Positions 53,124-60,872 of a stretch of DNA of 64,000 nt are shown here, in pieces. The first letter of the stretch is position 1, and every line of letters begins with the position of its first letter. Below the pieces are notes generated by a model. The model saw only the letters and a list, made by a program, of their open reading frames with translations, made no database searches and was not told the DNA's origin. Source of the stretch: Hyphomicrobium sp. CS1BSMeth3 (GTDB lineage Bacteria; Pseudomonadota; Alphaproteobacteria; Rhizobiales; Hyphomicrobiaceae); contig NZ_FPEI01000005.1 of assembly GCF_900117415.1 (NCBI RefSeq), forward strand, positions 1,116,001 through 1,180,000. The letters are read 5' to 3'. The position numbers were made by a program, and so were the translations under genes.

Positions 53124-54452
53124 ATGAGCACATCACGGCAAATGCGGCTCGGCGCGTTCATGCGTCCGGTCAGCATTCACACGGCCGCCTGGCGCTATCC
53201 CGGCGGCACGCCCGACGCCAACTTCAACTTCACGCACCTGAAGCGCTTCGCGCAGAAGCTCGAGCAGGGGAAGTTCGATGCCTTCTTCATGGCCGACCAC
53301 CTTGCCGTGCTCAACATGCCGACCGAGGGGCTGAAGCGCAGCGCGACCGTCACATCCTTCGATCCGCCGACGCTGTTGCCTGCGCTTGCTGTCGTCACCG
53401 AACGGCTCGGCCTCATCGCGACGGCTTCGACGACATTCGATCAGCCCTATCACGTCGCCCGGCGCTTCGCGGCGCTCGACCATCTGAGTGGCGGCCGCGC
53501 CGGATGGAATGTCGTCACGACCTCGAACCCGGACGCGGCTTTGAACTTCGGCCTCGAAGAGCACGTCGAGCATGGCGATCGCTACAAGCGCGGCCGCGAG
53601 TTCGTCGATGTCGTCAAAGGGCTCTGGGATAGCTGGGCGGACGACGCTTTCATCCGCGATGTCGAAAGCGGCATCTACTTCGATCCCGAGAAGATGCACG
53701 TGCTCGATCACAAGGGGCCCCATTTCTCCGTGCGCGGGCCGCTCAATGTCGCGCGTCCCATCCAGGGCTGGCCGGTGATCGTTCAAGCAGGCGCCTCCGA
53801 GGCCGGGCGTCAGCTCGCGGCCGAGACCGCCGAAGTCATCTTCGCGGCGCCAGGCAATCTCGCGGGCGGCAAGAGCTTCTACGCGGACGTCAAGGGGCGC
53901 ATGGACAGGCTTGGCCGGCCGCGGGATCACCTGAAGATCCTTCCCGGTGCGCTGGTGGTCGTCGGCGATACGGTCGAAGAGGCGCGCGCCAAGCGGGCGC
54001 TTCTCGATAGTCTCGTGCACTATGAGAGTGCGATTGCGTCGCTTTCCATTGCCATCGGGCACGACGCCTCGAAGTTCGATCCTGATGGGCCGCTTCCCGA
54101 TATTCCCGAGACGAACGCCAGCAAGAGCGGACGCGAGCGCGCGATCGCGCTCGCGCGGCGCGAGCACCTCACTGTGCGTCAGCTCGCGCAGCGCTTCGGC
54201 GGTTACGCGGGCCTTTCTTTCGTCGGTACGCCGAAGACGATCGCCGACGAGATGGAGCAGTGGCTTGTCGAGGACGGCAGCGACGGCTTCAATATCATGT
54301 TCCCGTACCTTCCCGCGGGGCTCGACGACTTCGTCGATCGGGTGGTTCCGGAGCTGCAGCGGCGCGGCATTTTCCGCCGCGAGTACGAGGGGCGCACCCT
54401 GCGCGAAAATCTGGGTCTTCCGCGCCCCCCGAACAAGTATTTCCCGGCCTGA
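53124..54452 (+). CDS. LLM-class flavin monooxygenase, NtaA/SnaA/DszA group
   Basis: A 442-residue protein of the nitrilotriacetate monooxygenase subgroup, longer than the other two luciferase-like proteins here, as expected. Features: MRLGAFMRPVSIHTAAWRYP, FDAFFMADHLAVLNMP, LDHLSGGRAGWNVVTTSNPD, VQAGASEAGRQLAAETAEVI and the C-terminal FNIMFPYLPAGLDDFVDRVV. These FMNH2-dependent enzymes attack chelators, thiophenes, sulfones and related compounds. A cysteine-rich leader ORF follows 213 bases later, hinting at a sulfur role. The start at 53124 gives the family N-terminus. Confidence 0.9.
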   Translation: MSTSRQMRLGAFMRPVSIHTAAWRYPGGTPDANFNFTHLKRFAQKLEQGKFDAFFMADHLAVLNMPTEGLKRSATVTSFDPPTLLPALAVVTERLGLIATASTTFDQPYHVARRFAALDHLSGGRAGWNVVTTSNPDAALNFGLEEHVEHGDRYKRGREFVDVVKGLWDSWADDAFIRDVESGIYFDPEKMHVLDHKGPHFSVRGPLNVARPIQGWPVIVQAGASEAGRQLAAETAEVIFAAPGNLAGGKSFYADVKGRMDRLGRPRDHLKILPGALVVVGDTVEEARAKRALLDSLVHYESAIASLSIAIGHDASKFDPDGPLPDIPETNASKSGRERAIALARREHLTVRQLAQRFGGYAGLSFVGTPKTIADEMEQWLVEDGSDGFNIMFPYLPAGLDDFVDRVVPELQRRGIFRREYEGRTLRENLGLPRPPNKYFPA

Positions 54453-54665
54453 GCGCCGCCGCTTGTCCTCGGCCAATGGAGCAATATGCTTCATAAGCAT
54501 CTGAGAAACACTTCGTTGGCTGAGGACAAAATCCCCTTATGTTGTCAGTGTCGGCCCTTGCGGGGCCGGCCGCGGTGATTTGGGGCAAAGAGACTTGCGC
54601 CGCGTCATCAAACGCTAAGGTTTCGCGGGCGGCGCCCGTGAACTCCTGACGAAAGGAGCTCTGTG

Positions 54666-54746
54666 ATGACGATTCTGACAGGTGCGATGAACGCACAAGA
54701 TTTCGCCGTTCGCAGCATGTGTTGCGACCGCTGCTGTTGTTGCTGA
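54666..54746 (+). CDS. 26-residue cysteine-cluster leader peptide
   Basis: The ORF reads MTILTGAMNAQDFAVRSM followed by CCDRCCCC and a stop, with six cysteines in the last eight residues. AAAGGAG lies seven bases upstream. CTCCT at 54643-54647 can pair with AGGAG at 54654-54658 and mask that site. A 12-bp hairpin with a 3-nt bulge follows the stop. A weak promoter (TTGGCT, 16 bases, TATGTT; 54516-54543) precedes it. In mycobacteria polycysteine leader ORFs are known cysteine-responsive attenuators; the same logic is inferred here. A small metal-binding protein is an alternative. Confidence 0.65.
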   Translation: MTILTGAMNAQDFAVRSMCCDRCCCC

Positions 54747-54750
54747 GACG

Positions 54751-54780
54751 CATGCCGACCCGCGCCTCGCGCGGGGCATG
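54751..54780 (+). promoter_or_regulatory. Hairpin following the cysteine-cluster ORF
   Basis: CATGCC + CCGCGC pairs with GCGCGGGGCATG if three bases (GAC) bulge out, with a CTC loop. It begins five bases after the leader stop. No T run follows, so a Rho-dependent or translational switch is likelier than intrinsic termination. Confidence 0.5.
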
Positions 54781-54846
54781 ATCCGCAACATCCCATCGAC
54801 AATTCGATCAGCAGAGGCGTCGCGCATTCGCGGCGAACGGAGAGCT

Positions 54847-55089
54847 ATGTCCGAAGGCTACACAGTGGAAGACACGCAGGGTGAGACTATTGGCATTGTC
54901 GTGCGGAAGGAAGGCGGGCGTGGATTCCGCTTCTTCTCTTCGGCGCGCGCATTCGATGTGCTCGACGGGCACATTTTCGCCAGCGCTCAGGCGGCACAGC
55001 GCGCCGCACGCGATATCGAGCGCGTCGGCAAGCGCGGTTGGCGCGCCATCTCGAGTTCGGATCAACGCACAATGGAGGCGGTCACATGA
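54847..55089 (+). CDS. 80-residue protein of unknown function
   Basis: A small soluble protein, MSEGYTVEDTQGETIGIVVR onward, with a FRFFSSARAFDVLDGHIFAS core and a helix rich in Ala and Arg (AQRAARDIERVGKR). A ribosome site CGGAGAG precedes the ATG. Its stop overlaps the next start (ATGA). It is the first gene after the cysteine leader, so it is the likely regulated target. I do not recognise the family. Confidence 0.6.
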   Translation: MSEGYTVEDTQGETIGIVVRKEGGRGFRFFSSARAFDVLDGHIFASAQAAQRAARDIERVGKRGWRAISSSDQRTMEAVT

Positions 55090-55280
55090 GTGGGTTGCTC
55101 GATGCGCTCCGCAACTTTGCGGCGTGGTGGCAGGAAGGCCTGACGAAGATCGGTGCGCAACTGCTGCAGGCCTATGACTGGCCTGGGGCGCCGATCGAGC
55201 CGGACAGCGATTCCGAGGCCGATCGCGAGGCCTGGGAAGAGGAGCGTGCGCGCCTCGCACTCTCCCCCTGGTGGATGTGA
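55086..55280 (+). CDS. 64-residue Trp-rich acidic protein of unknown function
   Basis: Starts MSGLLDALRNFAAWWQEGLT and ends ARLALSPWWM. Six tryptophans, an amphipathic N-terminal helix and a very acidic middle (EPDSDSEADREAWEEE) are seen. Translation is coupled to the preceding gene by ATGA. No family recognised; possibly a membrane-surface or partner-binding peptide, which is a guess. Confidence 0.6.
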   Translation: MSGLLDALRNFAAWWQEGLTKIGAQLLQAYDWPGAPIEPDSDSEADREAWEEERARLALSPWWM

Positions 55281-55310
55281 CGGGCGTGTGCCCGGCTGCT
55301 TTGTCGAGAT

Positions 55311-55344
55311 CACTCCGGGCGCATGACTTCCTGCGCCCGGAGTG
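55311..55344 (+). terminator. Terminator-like hairpin after the two small genes
   Basis: CACTCCGGGCGCA and its perfect 13-base complement enclose an 8-base loop, 30 bases after the stop. There is no T run, so termination strength is uncertain. The following 190 bases up to the next gene show nothing else. Confidence 0.55.
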
Positions 55345-55538
55345 CCGTCCCATGGATTTACATCTTTCCGATCGCCGCCTTCTAGGCCTGCGCGCCGTAT
55401 GGCGCTGAGCGCGTTCCCCTCCAAGCTGTGCCATCCGCGCGACCGCGCCATGCGGGCGACACGTCCGCTGTCGCTCAAGCTCGGCGGACGTGCTTAGCTG
55501 GGGCACTGTCGCTCGACGGCACCTGGGAGGATCAATCA

Positions 55539-56510
55539 ATGAAAGTCGGTTTCATCGGCCTCGGCACGATGGGCGCGTACATGGCGGCCAATCTGTCGAA
55601 GTATCTCGAGAGCTCGAACCACGGGCTCGTCGTGCATGACGTGCGGCGCGAAGCAGCCGAGCCCTTCCTCGCCAAGGGGGCGGCTTGGGCCGCGAGCCCG
55701 CGGGCGGTTGCCGAGGCCTGCGACGTCGTCTTTCTGTCGCTGCCCGGGCCGAAGGAGGTCGAAGCCGTCGCGACGGGCGATGGTAACGGTTTGCTCGAGG
55801 GCCTCAAGGCGGGAGGCGCCGTGTTCGACCTATCGACGAACGCGCCGAGCATGGTGCGGAAGATCGCCGCGCAGTTCGCAGAGAAGGGCTGCCACTTCCT
55901 CGACGCGCCGGTGAGCGGCGGCCCGAGCGGCGCACGATCGGGCCGGCTCGCCATCTGGGTCGGCGGCGACAAGGCGAGCTTCGACGAGTACAAAGTGCTC
56001 CTGGACGCCTTTGCCGATCAGGCGCGCTACATCGGTGCGATCGGCGCGGGCTCGGTTGCGAAGCTCGTCCACAATTGCGCGGGCTATGCGATCCAGACCG
56101 CACTTGCCGAGGTCTTCACCATGGGCGTCAAGGGCGGAGTCGAGCCGCTGGCCCTATGGGAAGCCGTGCGCACCGGCGCTGTCGGGCGCAGTCGTGCGTT
56201 CGACCGCCTCGTCGACCAGTTCCTGCCGAGCAAGTACGAGCCCCCGGCCTTCGCGCTCAAGCTCGCATTGAAGGACATGACACTTGCGACCGATCTTGGA
56301 CGCGAGCTCGGCGTGCCGATGCGCCTATCCAATCTCGCGTACGCCGACATGGTCGAGGCCATGGGCCGCGGCTGGGAAGCGCAGGATTCTCGCTCGGCAA
56401 TGAAGCTGCAGATCGAGCGTGCGGGTGTCGAGATCGCCGTCGATCCCGAGCGCATCAAGGCCGCCCTCGAGCGCGACCCGTCGGCGGCGGGTGACCCAAA
56501 GCGATCCTGA
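55539..56510 (+). CDS. Beta-hydroxyacid dehydrogenase (3-hydroxyisobutyrate dehydrogenase family)
   Basis: A 323-residue NAD(P)-dependent dehydrogenase. The Rossmann motif is KVGFIGLGTMGAYMAANL; the substrate block is FLDAPVSGGPSGARSGRLAI; and the catalytic Lys lies in GSVAKLVHNCAGYAIQTALA. It oxidises a 3-hydroxy acid such as 3-hydroxyisobutyrate, tartronate or a related compound. The start at 55539 begins the nucleotide-binding strand and follows GGGAGGATC. It is convergent with the metal-transporter operon, eight bases apart. Confidence 0.92.
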   Translation: MKVGFIGLGTMGAYMAANLSKYLESSNHGLVVHDVRREAAEPFLAKGAAWAASPRAVAEACDVVFLSLPGPKEVEAVATGDGNGLLEGLKAGGAVFDLSTNAPSMVRKIAAQFAEKGCHFLDAPVSGGPSGARSGRLAIWVGGDKASFDEYKVLLDAFADQARYIGAIGAGSVAKLVHNCAGYAIQTALAEVFTMGVKGGVEPLALWEAVRTGAVGRSRAFDRLVDQFLPSKYEPPAFALKLALKDMTLATDLGRELGVPMRLSNLAYADMVEAMGRGWEAQDSRSAMKLQIERAGVEIAVDPERIKAALERDPSAAGDPKRS

Positions 56511-56518
56511 AGGAGGCG

Positions 56519-57448
56519 CTAAGCTCGGTTCGCCGCGACCTTGACGCCGCGGCGCCGTGGCCCGAACAGGCAGCACAGAAATAGGATGATGCCCGACACC
56601 GTGGCGATCATGCCGGCGGCGCTGACGCTCGAGCGTGCGCCAACCCAGAGCGGTCCGTAGCCGGCCAGAACGTAGCCGAGCACGGCCGAGAGGACGGCAA
56701 AAACGACGCTCCAGGCGATCTGCGGTCCCATGCGATCGGTCATCAGCCGTGCGGCCGCGGGCGGGCAGATGAACATGGCGATGACGATGATCGAGCCGAC
56801 GGCGTCGAACGCTGCGACGGCGGCCACGGCGACCATGACGATGAGCGCATAGCTCGTAATGGTCGGCCGCGCGCCGATGCTTTCGGCAAAGGCAGCGTCG
56901 AATGTGCCGATCACCAGCTCCTTCCAGAAGATGGTGATGAAGCCTGCGACCACGAGTAAGACGAGCGCGAGGCGGGGAAGCTGGGGGGGAAGCTCGGCAA
57001 GTGCCGCCGGGTCGACCAGCGAGCCCCAGCCGTCGCCGGCGAGCCAGATCAGGCTTTCGAGATTGCCATAAAGTGCATGTTCGACATCGAGGTGCACCTT
57101 GCTCGTGTCGGAACGCTCGAGCAGCAGCACGCCGGCAGCAAACAGGGTTGTGAATACGACGCCCATCGCCGCGCCGGGCTCGATCTTGCCGACCTTGCGA
57201 ATGAGCTCGATAAGCAGTGCCGCAACGACGGCGGAAGCGGCAGCTCCGATCAGCATCGGGCCGGCCGCGACGGTTCCCGTGATGAGGAATGCGACGACGA
57301 TGCCGGGCAGCGCCACGTGTGCCACGGCGTCGCCGATCAGGCTCTGGCGGCGCAGAACGAGGAAATTGCCGACGAGCGCGCATGTCACCGACGCGAGCGT
57401 TCCGATGAGCATCGGCGCCAGGGAGAGCTGGACGAACTCGCTGCTCAT
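56519..57448 (-). CDS. Metal ABC transporter permease (ZnuB/MntB/SitD family)
   Basis: A 309-residue ABC-3-type permease with eight to nine helices. It starts MSSEFVQLSLAPMLIGTLAS and has the family loop LVGNFLVLRRQSLIGDAVAH near residue 30. The ATG lies within the stop of the upstream permease (ATGA overlap). With the other permease it forms the membrane channel of a manganese, zinc or iron importer. Confidence 0.9.
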   Translation of the reverse strand: MSSEFVQLSLAPMLIGTLASVTCALVGNFLVLRRQSLIGDAVAHVALPGIVVAFLITGTVAAGPMLIGAAASAVVAALLIELIRKVGKIEPGAAMGVVFTTLFAAGVLLLERSDTSKVHLDVEHALYGNLESLIWLAGDGWGSLVDPAALAELPPQLPRLALVLLVVAGFITIFWKELVIGTFDAAFAESIGARPTITSYALIVMVAVAAVAAFDAVGSIIVIAMFICPPAAARLMTDRMGPQIAWSVVFAVLSAVLGYVLAGYGPLWVGARSSVSAAGMIATVSGIILFLCCLFGPRRRGVKVAANRA

Positions 57449-58653
57449 GATGGCGCCTTTTGCACGGTGAGGTGGCGATCGAGCTCGGCAACGATGTCGG
57501 CTGGAAGGGCCTCGGTGATGGGTGTCACGCCGTGATGGGCGGCGTTGGCGGCGTCATCCGGAAAGAGCTTCTGGTAAAGCGACCAGCGGGCCTCGTCCAG
57601 CATCACGCCGGCCGCCGCGCCGCGCCCGGCGAGCGTGGCGACGCCATCGGCGCGGATGAACCCCTTACGTTTCAGAACCCGGAGTGTGAAGGTATCGTAG
57701 ATGGGCTCGCCGCGCGCGAGGGCCATGAGCCCTTGCCGTTCATGCACCTCTCTCTGGAATGAGAGCCGCTTCAACGCGCTCGCGAGCAGTCCGCGACGCG
57801 GCGAAAGGAGAAGCGAGACGAGGAACAGTGCGAATGCGACGAGCACGATCAGCGCGCCGGTCGGCAGGCCGCGGTCGAGCGACGAGATGACGGCGCCGAG
57901 ATAAGCGGCGACTGCACCGAGCGCGGCGGCGATGATCACCATGGGCTCCGGTCGGTCGGTCCAGAAGCGTGCCGCGGCGGGCGGGATGATCGTCAGCGCG
58001 ACGATCAGCACGAGACCTGCAACCTTGAGCCCGATCACCGTGATCACGAGCAGGAGGCCCATCATCGCAAGATCCGTCGCGCGTACGTTGATCCCGCGAA
58101 CGGCGGCGTACTCCTGATCGAAGCAGACGAGCGTCAGCGGACGACGCAGGGCGAAGATCGCAGCGCCGGAAATCAGCGCCGCGATCGCGATCGTCTCGGC
58201 TTCGCTGCGCAGCATTCCGGCTGTCGAGCCGACGAGATAGCTGGATATGCCCGCCTGCCGGCCGGTTTCGAGCGATTGAATGACCGTGAGCAAGACGATC
58301 CCGAAGCCGAAGAACACGGCCAGCACGGAGCCGATGGCCGCGTCCTCCGTCAGGCGCGTTCGCCGACCGATCCATTCGACGAGAACGAGGCCGAGACCTG
58401 CACTCGCGCCGGCGCCGATCATGAGGCCGGCGATCCAACGCCCGTCGCCCGTGAGAAGTGCCATGATGATGAATGCGAGGGCGAGACCAGGAAGTGTCGC
58501 GTGGCTGATAGCGTCGCTCACCAGAGAGCGTTTGCGCAGCAGGACGAAAGTACCGATGGCGCCCGCGCTCGCGCCGAGCAACGCGGCGCCTATGGTTACC
58601 AGGGCTGTGTTGTAGCCGGCTTGAAGAAGGAGTGCGCTGAGAAAGGCGTCCAT
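57445..58653 (-). CDS. Metal ABC transporter permease fused to a DtxR-like C-terminal domain
   Basis: A 402-residue protein. Residues 1-285 form an ABC-3 permease (FVLLRKRSLVSDAISHATLP). The last 110 residues are soluble and look like an iron/manganese-dependent repressor winged-helix domain (YDTFTLRVLKRKGFIRADGV, DEARWSLYQKLFP, HGVTPITEALPADIVAELDR). Such fusions are known in some MntC/SitC-type permeases; the tail may sense cytosolic metal and gate the transporter. The order in the operon is binding protein, ATPase, this permease, then the second permease. Confidence 0.85.
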   Translation of the reverse strand: MDAFLSALLLQAGYNTALVTIGAALLGASAGAIGTFVLLRKRSLVSDAISHATLPGLALAFIIMALLTGDGRWIAGLMIGAGASAGLGLVLVEWIGRRTRLTEDAAIGSVLAVFFGFGIVLLTVIQSLETGRQAGISSYLVGSTAGMLRSEAETIAIAALISGAAIFALRRPLTLVCFDQEYAAVRGINVRATDLAMMGLLLVITVIGLKVAGLVLIVALTIIPPAAARFWTDRPEPMVIIAAALGAVAAYLGAVISSLDRGLPTGALIVLVAFALFLVSLLLSPRRGLLASALKRLSFQREVHERQGLMALARGEPIYDTFTLRVLKRKGFIRADGVATLAGRGAAAGVMLDEARWSLYQKLFPDDAANAAHHGVTPITEALPADIVAELDRHLTVQKAPS

Positions 58654-58665
58654 TGGATGCGGTCG

Positions 58666-59511
58666 CTAATGCCGGGACGCTATGGTCGATGCGGCCTCGT
58701 CGGCAAGTGCCTCCACCTGCGTACTCGCAAGCCGTCCGCCGTAGGTCGCCTGAAGGTTCTCGGCCGTGAACGTCGTCGCGACGGGACCGGCCGCAATCCT
58801 GCGGACATTGAGTAGCAACACATGATCGAAGTAGTCGCGGACAGTCGAAAGGTCATGGTGGACGCAGATGATTGTCCTGCCCTGGGCATTCAGCTCCTTG
58901 AGCACGGACACGATCGCGCGCTCGGTCGCGGCATCGACGCCGGCAAATGGCTCGTCCATCACATAGAGCTCTGCGTCCTGGGCGAGCGCTCGCGCAAGAA
59001 ACACGCGCTGCTGCTGTCCGCCCGAGAGCTGCCCGATCTGTCGATGTGCGAAGCTCGCCATGCCGACCCGCTCGAGGCATTCGAGCGCCCGCTGGCGATG
59101 CCGCCGTCCGGCAAAGCGCAGGAAACCGATCTCGCGATAGAGGCCCATGATCACGACATCGAGTGCCGTTGCCGGAAACTCCCAGTCGACGCTCGCGCGC
59201 TGTGGGACATAGGCAATGCGATGGCGCACCTTGTCATAGGCCTGGCCGAATGCTGTCACCTCGCCGCTGATGCGCGGCACGATGCCGAGCGCTGCCTTGA
59301 TGAGGGTCGACTTGCCGGCGCCGTTCGGTCCGACGATTGCGACCATGCTGCCCGGCGGCGTGACAAAGTCGACAGAGAAGAGAACGGGCTTCTCACCGTA
59401 GGAAACCGTAAGCCCCGAGATCGCGAGCGGGCTATCTGAAATTGCCGGGGCAAGTGTGCGGCCATTCTGCGCGATGAGTTGCGGCGTGGCTTCGGTCATG
59501 CGCTCTCTCAC
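58666..59511 (-). CDS. Metal ABC transporter ATPase (MntB/SitB/ZnuC family)
   Basis: A 281-residue ATPase with Walker [10 protein letters not shown], signature [15 protein letters not shown], Walker [13 protein letters not shown] and switch His in CVHHDLSTV. The Q-loop ([16 protein letters not shown]) is typical of the Mn/Zn/Fe group. The frame may start with GTG at 59511, overlapping the binding-protein stop (GTGA), or with ATG at 59499. Confidence 0.93.
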   Translation of the reverse strand: MRERMTEATPQLIAQNGRTLAPAISDSPLAISGLTVSYGEKPVLFSVDFVTPPGSMVAIVGPNGAGKSTLIKAALGIVPRISGEVTAFGQAYDKVRHRIAYVPQRASVDWEFPATALDVVIMGLYREIGFLRFAGRRHRQRALECLERVGMASFAHRQIGQLSGGQQQRVFLARALAQDAELYVMDEPFAGVDAATERAIVSVLKELNAQGRTIICVHHDLSTVRDYFDHVLLLNVRRIAAGPVATTFTAENLQATYGGRLASTQVEALADEAASTIASRH

Positions 59512-60491
59512 ATTGCGGCCAGTCTGTTGTTGAGGCCCTTTGCCGGTGCTTCGCCACCAAGCGCGCGGGTGATCACCGTCGTGTTGTGATCGATCATTCC
59601 GATGTAAGTGCCCTCGTACGTGCCGGGTGCCCCCATGGCGTCGGAAAAGAGCTCGCCGCCGATGACGACCTTGTGGCCTTTGGCAGCAGCGCCCTCGACC
59701 AGGGCCTTGATGTTGCGGTCCGACACCGACGACTCGATGAAGATGGCGCGGATCTCCTTGTCCACGATGACCTGGACGAGATCCTCGATCTGTTTCAGCC
59801 CGGCCTCGCTCTCCGTCGAGATGCCCTGAATGCCCAGCACCTCGTAGCCGAATGCCCGGCCGAAGTAGCTGAAGGCATCGTGAGCCGTCACCAGCACGCG
59901 GGACTTTTCCGGCACGTTGGCGAGAACGCGCTTGGCGTAGACAGTCAGCGCATCGACTTCAGCTAGGTGCCGTTCAGTGTTCGCCTTGAATTGCGCCGCG
60001 CCGCCGGGATCGAGCTTGATCAGCTCGCTGTACGCCGCCGAAATCACGCCCTTCCACAGTTGAGGGTCCATCCACACGTGCGGATCGTATCGGCCGGGAT
60101 ACTGAGCACTGCTGTGGAGCTTTTCCTTCGGCAGCGCCTCCGCGAGCGCGATGACCTTCTTGCGCTTGGCGAGATCCTTGAAGAAGGTCTCGAGCTGCGC
60201 TTCGAGATACAGACCATGCCAGAAGACGACGTCGGCCTTGGTCATGGCCACGATGTCGGATCGCGTCTGGCGATAGGTGTGTGGATCGACGCCAGCGCCC
60301 ATGAGCGCCGAAACCTCGACACGATCGCCGCCGACTTGCTTGAGGGCATCGGCGATCATGCTGGTCGTGGCAACCACCTTGAGCTTCTGCTGCGCATTCG
60401 CCGGGGACACTGCGCAGGCAGCAACGAGCGCTGCGGCAAGCAGCCCTCCTGCCACTATTGCCCGTCGCCACCCCCCAATTGCCCTCTTCAT
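59508..60491 (-). CDS. Metal ABC transporter substrate-binding protein (cluster 9 family)
   Basis: A 327-residue exported protein with a signal peptide ending near SPANAQQK. A cysteine in AACAVS raises the possibility of a lipoprotein, but the lipobox is poor. Metal ligands expected for the family are visible: His in VDPHTYRQ, His in YDPHVWMDP, Glu in GISTESEAG and Asp in GMIDHN. This ligand set (His, His, Glu, Asp) is typical of manganese-binding members rather than zinc proteins with a His-rich loop, which is absent here. Two Mur/Fur-like boxes precede the gene. Confidence 0.92.
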   Translation of the reverse strand: MKRAIGGWRRAIVAGGLLAAALVAACAVSPANAQQKLKVVATTSMIADALKQVGGDRVEVSALMGAGVDPHTYRQTRSDIVAMTKADVVFWHGLYLEAQLETFFKDLAKRKKVIALAEALPKEKLHSSAQYPGRYDPHVWMDPQLWKGVISAAYSELIKLDPGGAAQFKANTERHLAEVDALTVYAKRVLANVPEKSRVLVTAHDAFSYFGRAFGYEVLGIQGISTESEAGLKQIEDLVQVIVDKEIRAIFIESSVSDRNIKALVEGAAAKGHKVVIGGELFSDAMGAPGTYEGTYIGMIDHNTTVITRALGGEAPAKGLNNRLAAM

Positions 60492-60552
60492 CGTGCCTCG
60501 CCGACCTGAACTTGCCCGCGTCTCTCATCTGCCCCCTAGAGGCAGACGCAAG

Positions 60553-60567
60553 TGCAAACCATTTGCA
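60553..60567. promoter_or_regulatory. Mur/Fur-like metal-regulator box 1
   Basis: TGCAAACCATTTGCA is a perfect palindrome (TGCAAA-N3-TTTGCA), 62 bases upstream of the metal-binding-protein start and downstream of the proposed -10 element. It agrees with the TGCAAAT/ATTTGCA pattern I associate with manganese-responsive Mur (Fur-family) sites in rhizobia. Confidence 0.6.
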
Positions 60568-60574
60568 GGAAGAT

Positions 60575-60603
60575 CTGATAAGGCAATTGCGAATGATTTG
60601 CAA
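60575..60603 (-). promoter_or_regulatory. Promoter with overlapping Mur/Fur-like box 2
   Basis: On the minus strand TTGCAA and TATCAG, spaced by 17 bases, form a plausible sigma-70 promoter for the metal-transporter operon. The -35 element lies inside a second palindrome, TTGCGAATGATTTGCAA (60587-60603). With box 1 downstream of the -10 element, a metal-loaded repressor could cover both sides of the promoter. Confidence 0.5.
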
Positions 60604-60872
60604 GAGAGATCGGTGGCCGGGTCCGAGGGGGATTGGGAAGGAACGCGCGTGCTGGCTGGGTCAGCGAACGCCACGCCCGGGCAAGATTATGCCAACATCA
60701 CAGGAAGTTGGAGCGGGAGGCGTACATGCCGCCGCCGCTCTCGGCATGTGCAACTTGCATAGCCGTATGCTCGATGGTCGGGCATTGGCCGGTCATCGAG
60801 CCCGTGGATGGCGCCTCGCCAACTCCCCCGGGACACACTATGCCCCGGGGACTGCGGGCGGGCGACGTGCCC
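60604..60872. other. Intergenic region, no gene seen
   Basis: About 270 bases between the metal operon promoter and the end of the RND pump gene. A small GC-rich inverted repeat (CCCCGGG/CCCGGGG, 60826-60850) may help terminate the pump transcript. Nothing else can be supported. Confidence 0.35.

Noticed and set aside
53133-54500. 455-codon minus-strand frame opposite the NtaA-type monooxygenase
   Set aside because: Shadow of a clear luciferase-family gene.
54751-54780. Intrinsic terminator after the cysteine-cluster ORF
   Set aside because: The hairpin is strong but lacks a following T run; listed as a regulatory hairpin instead.
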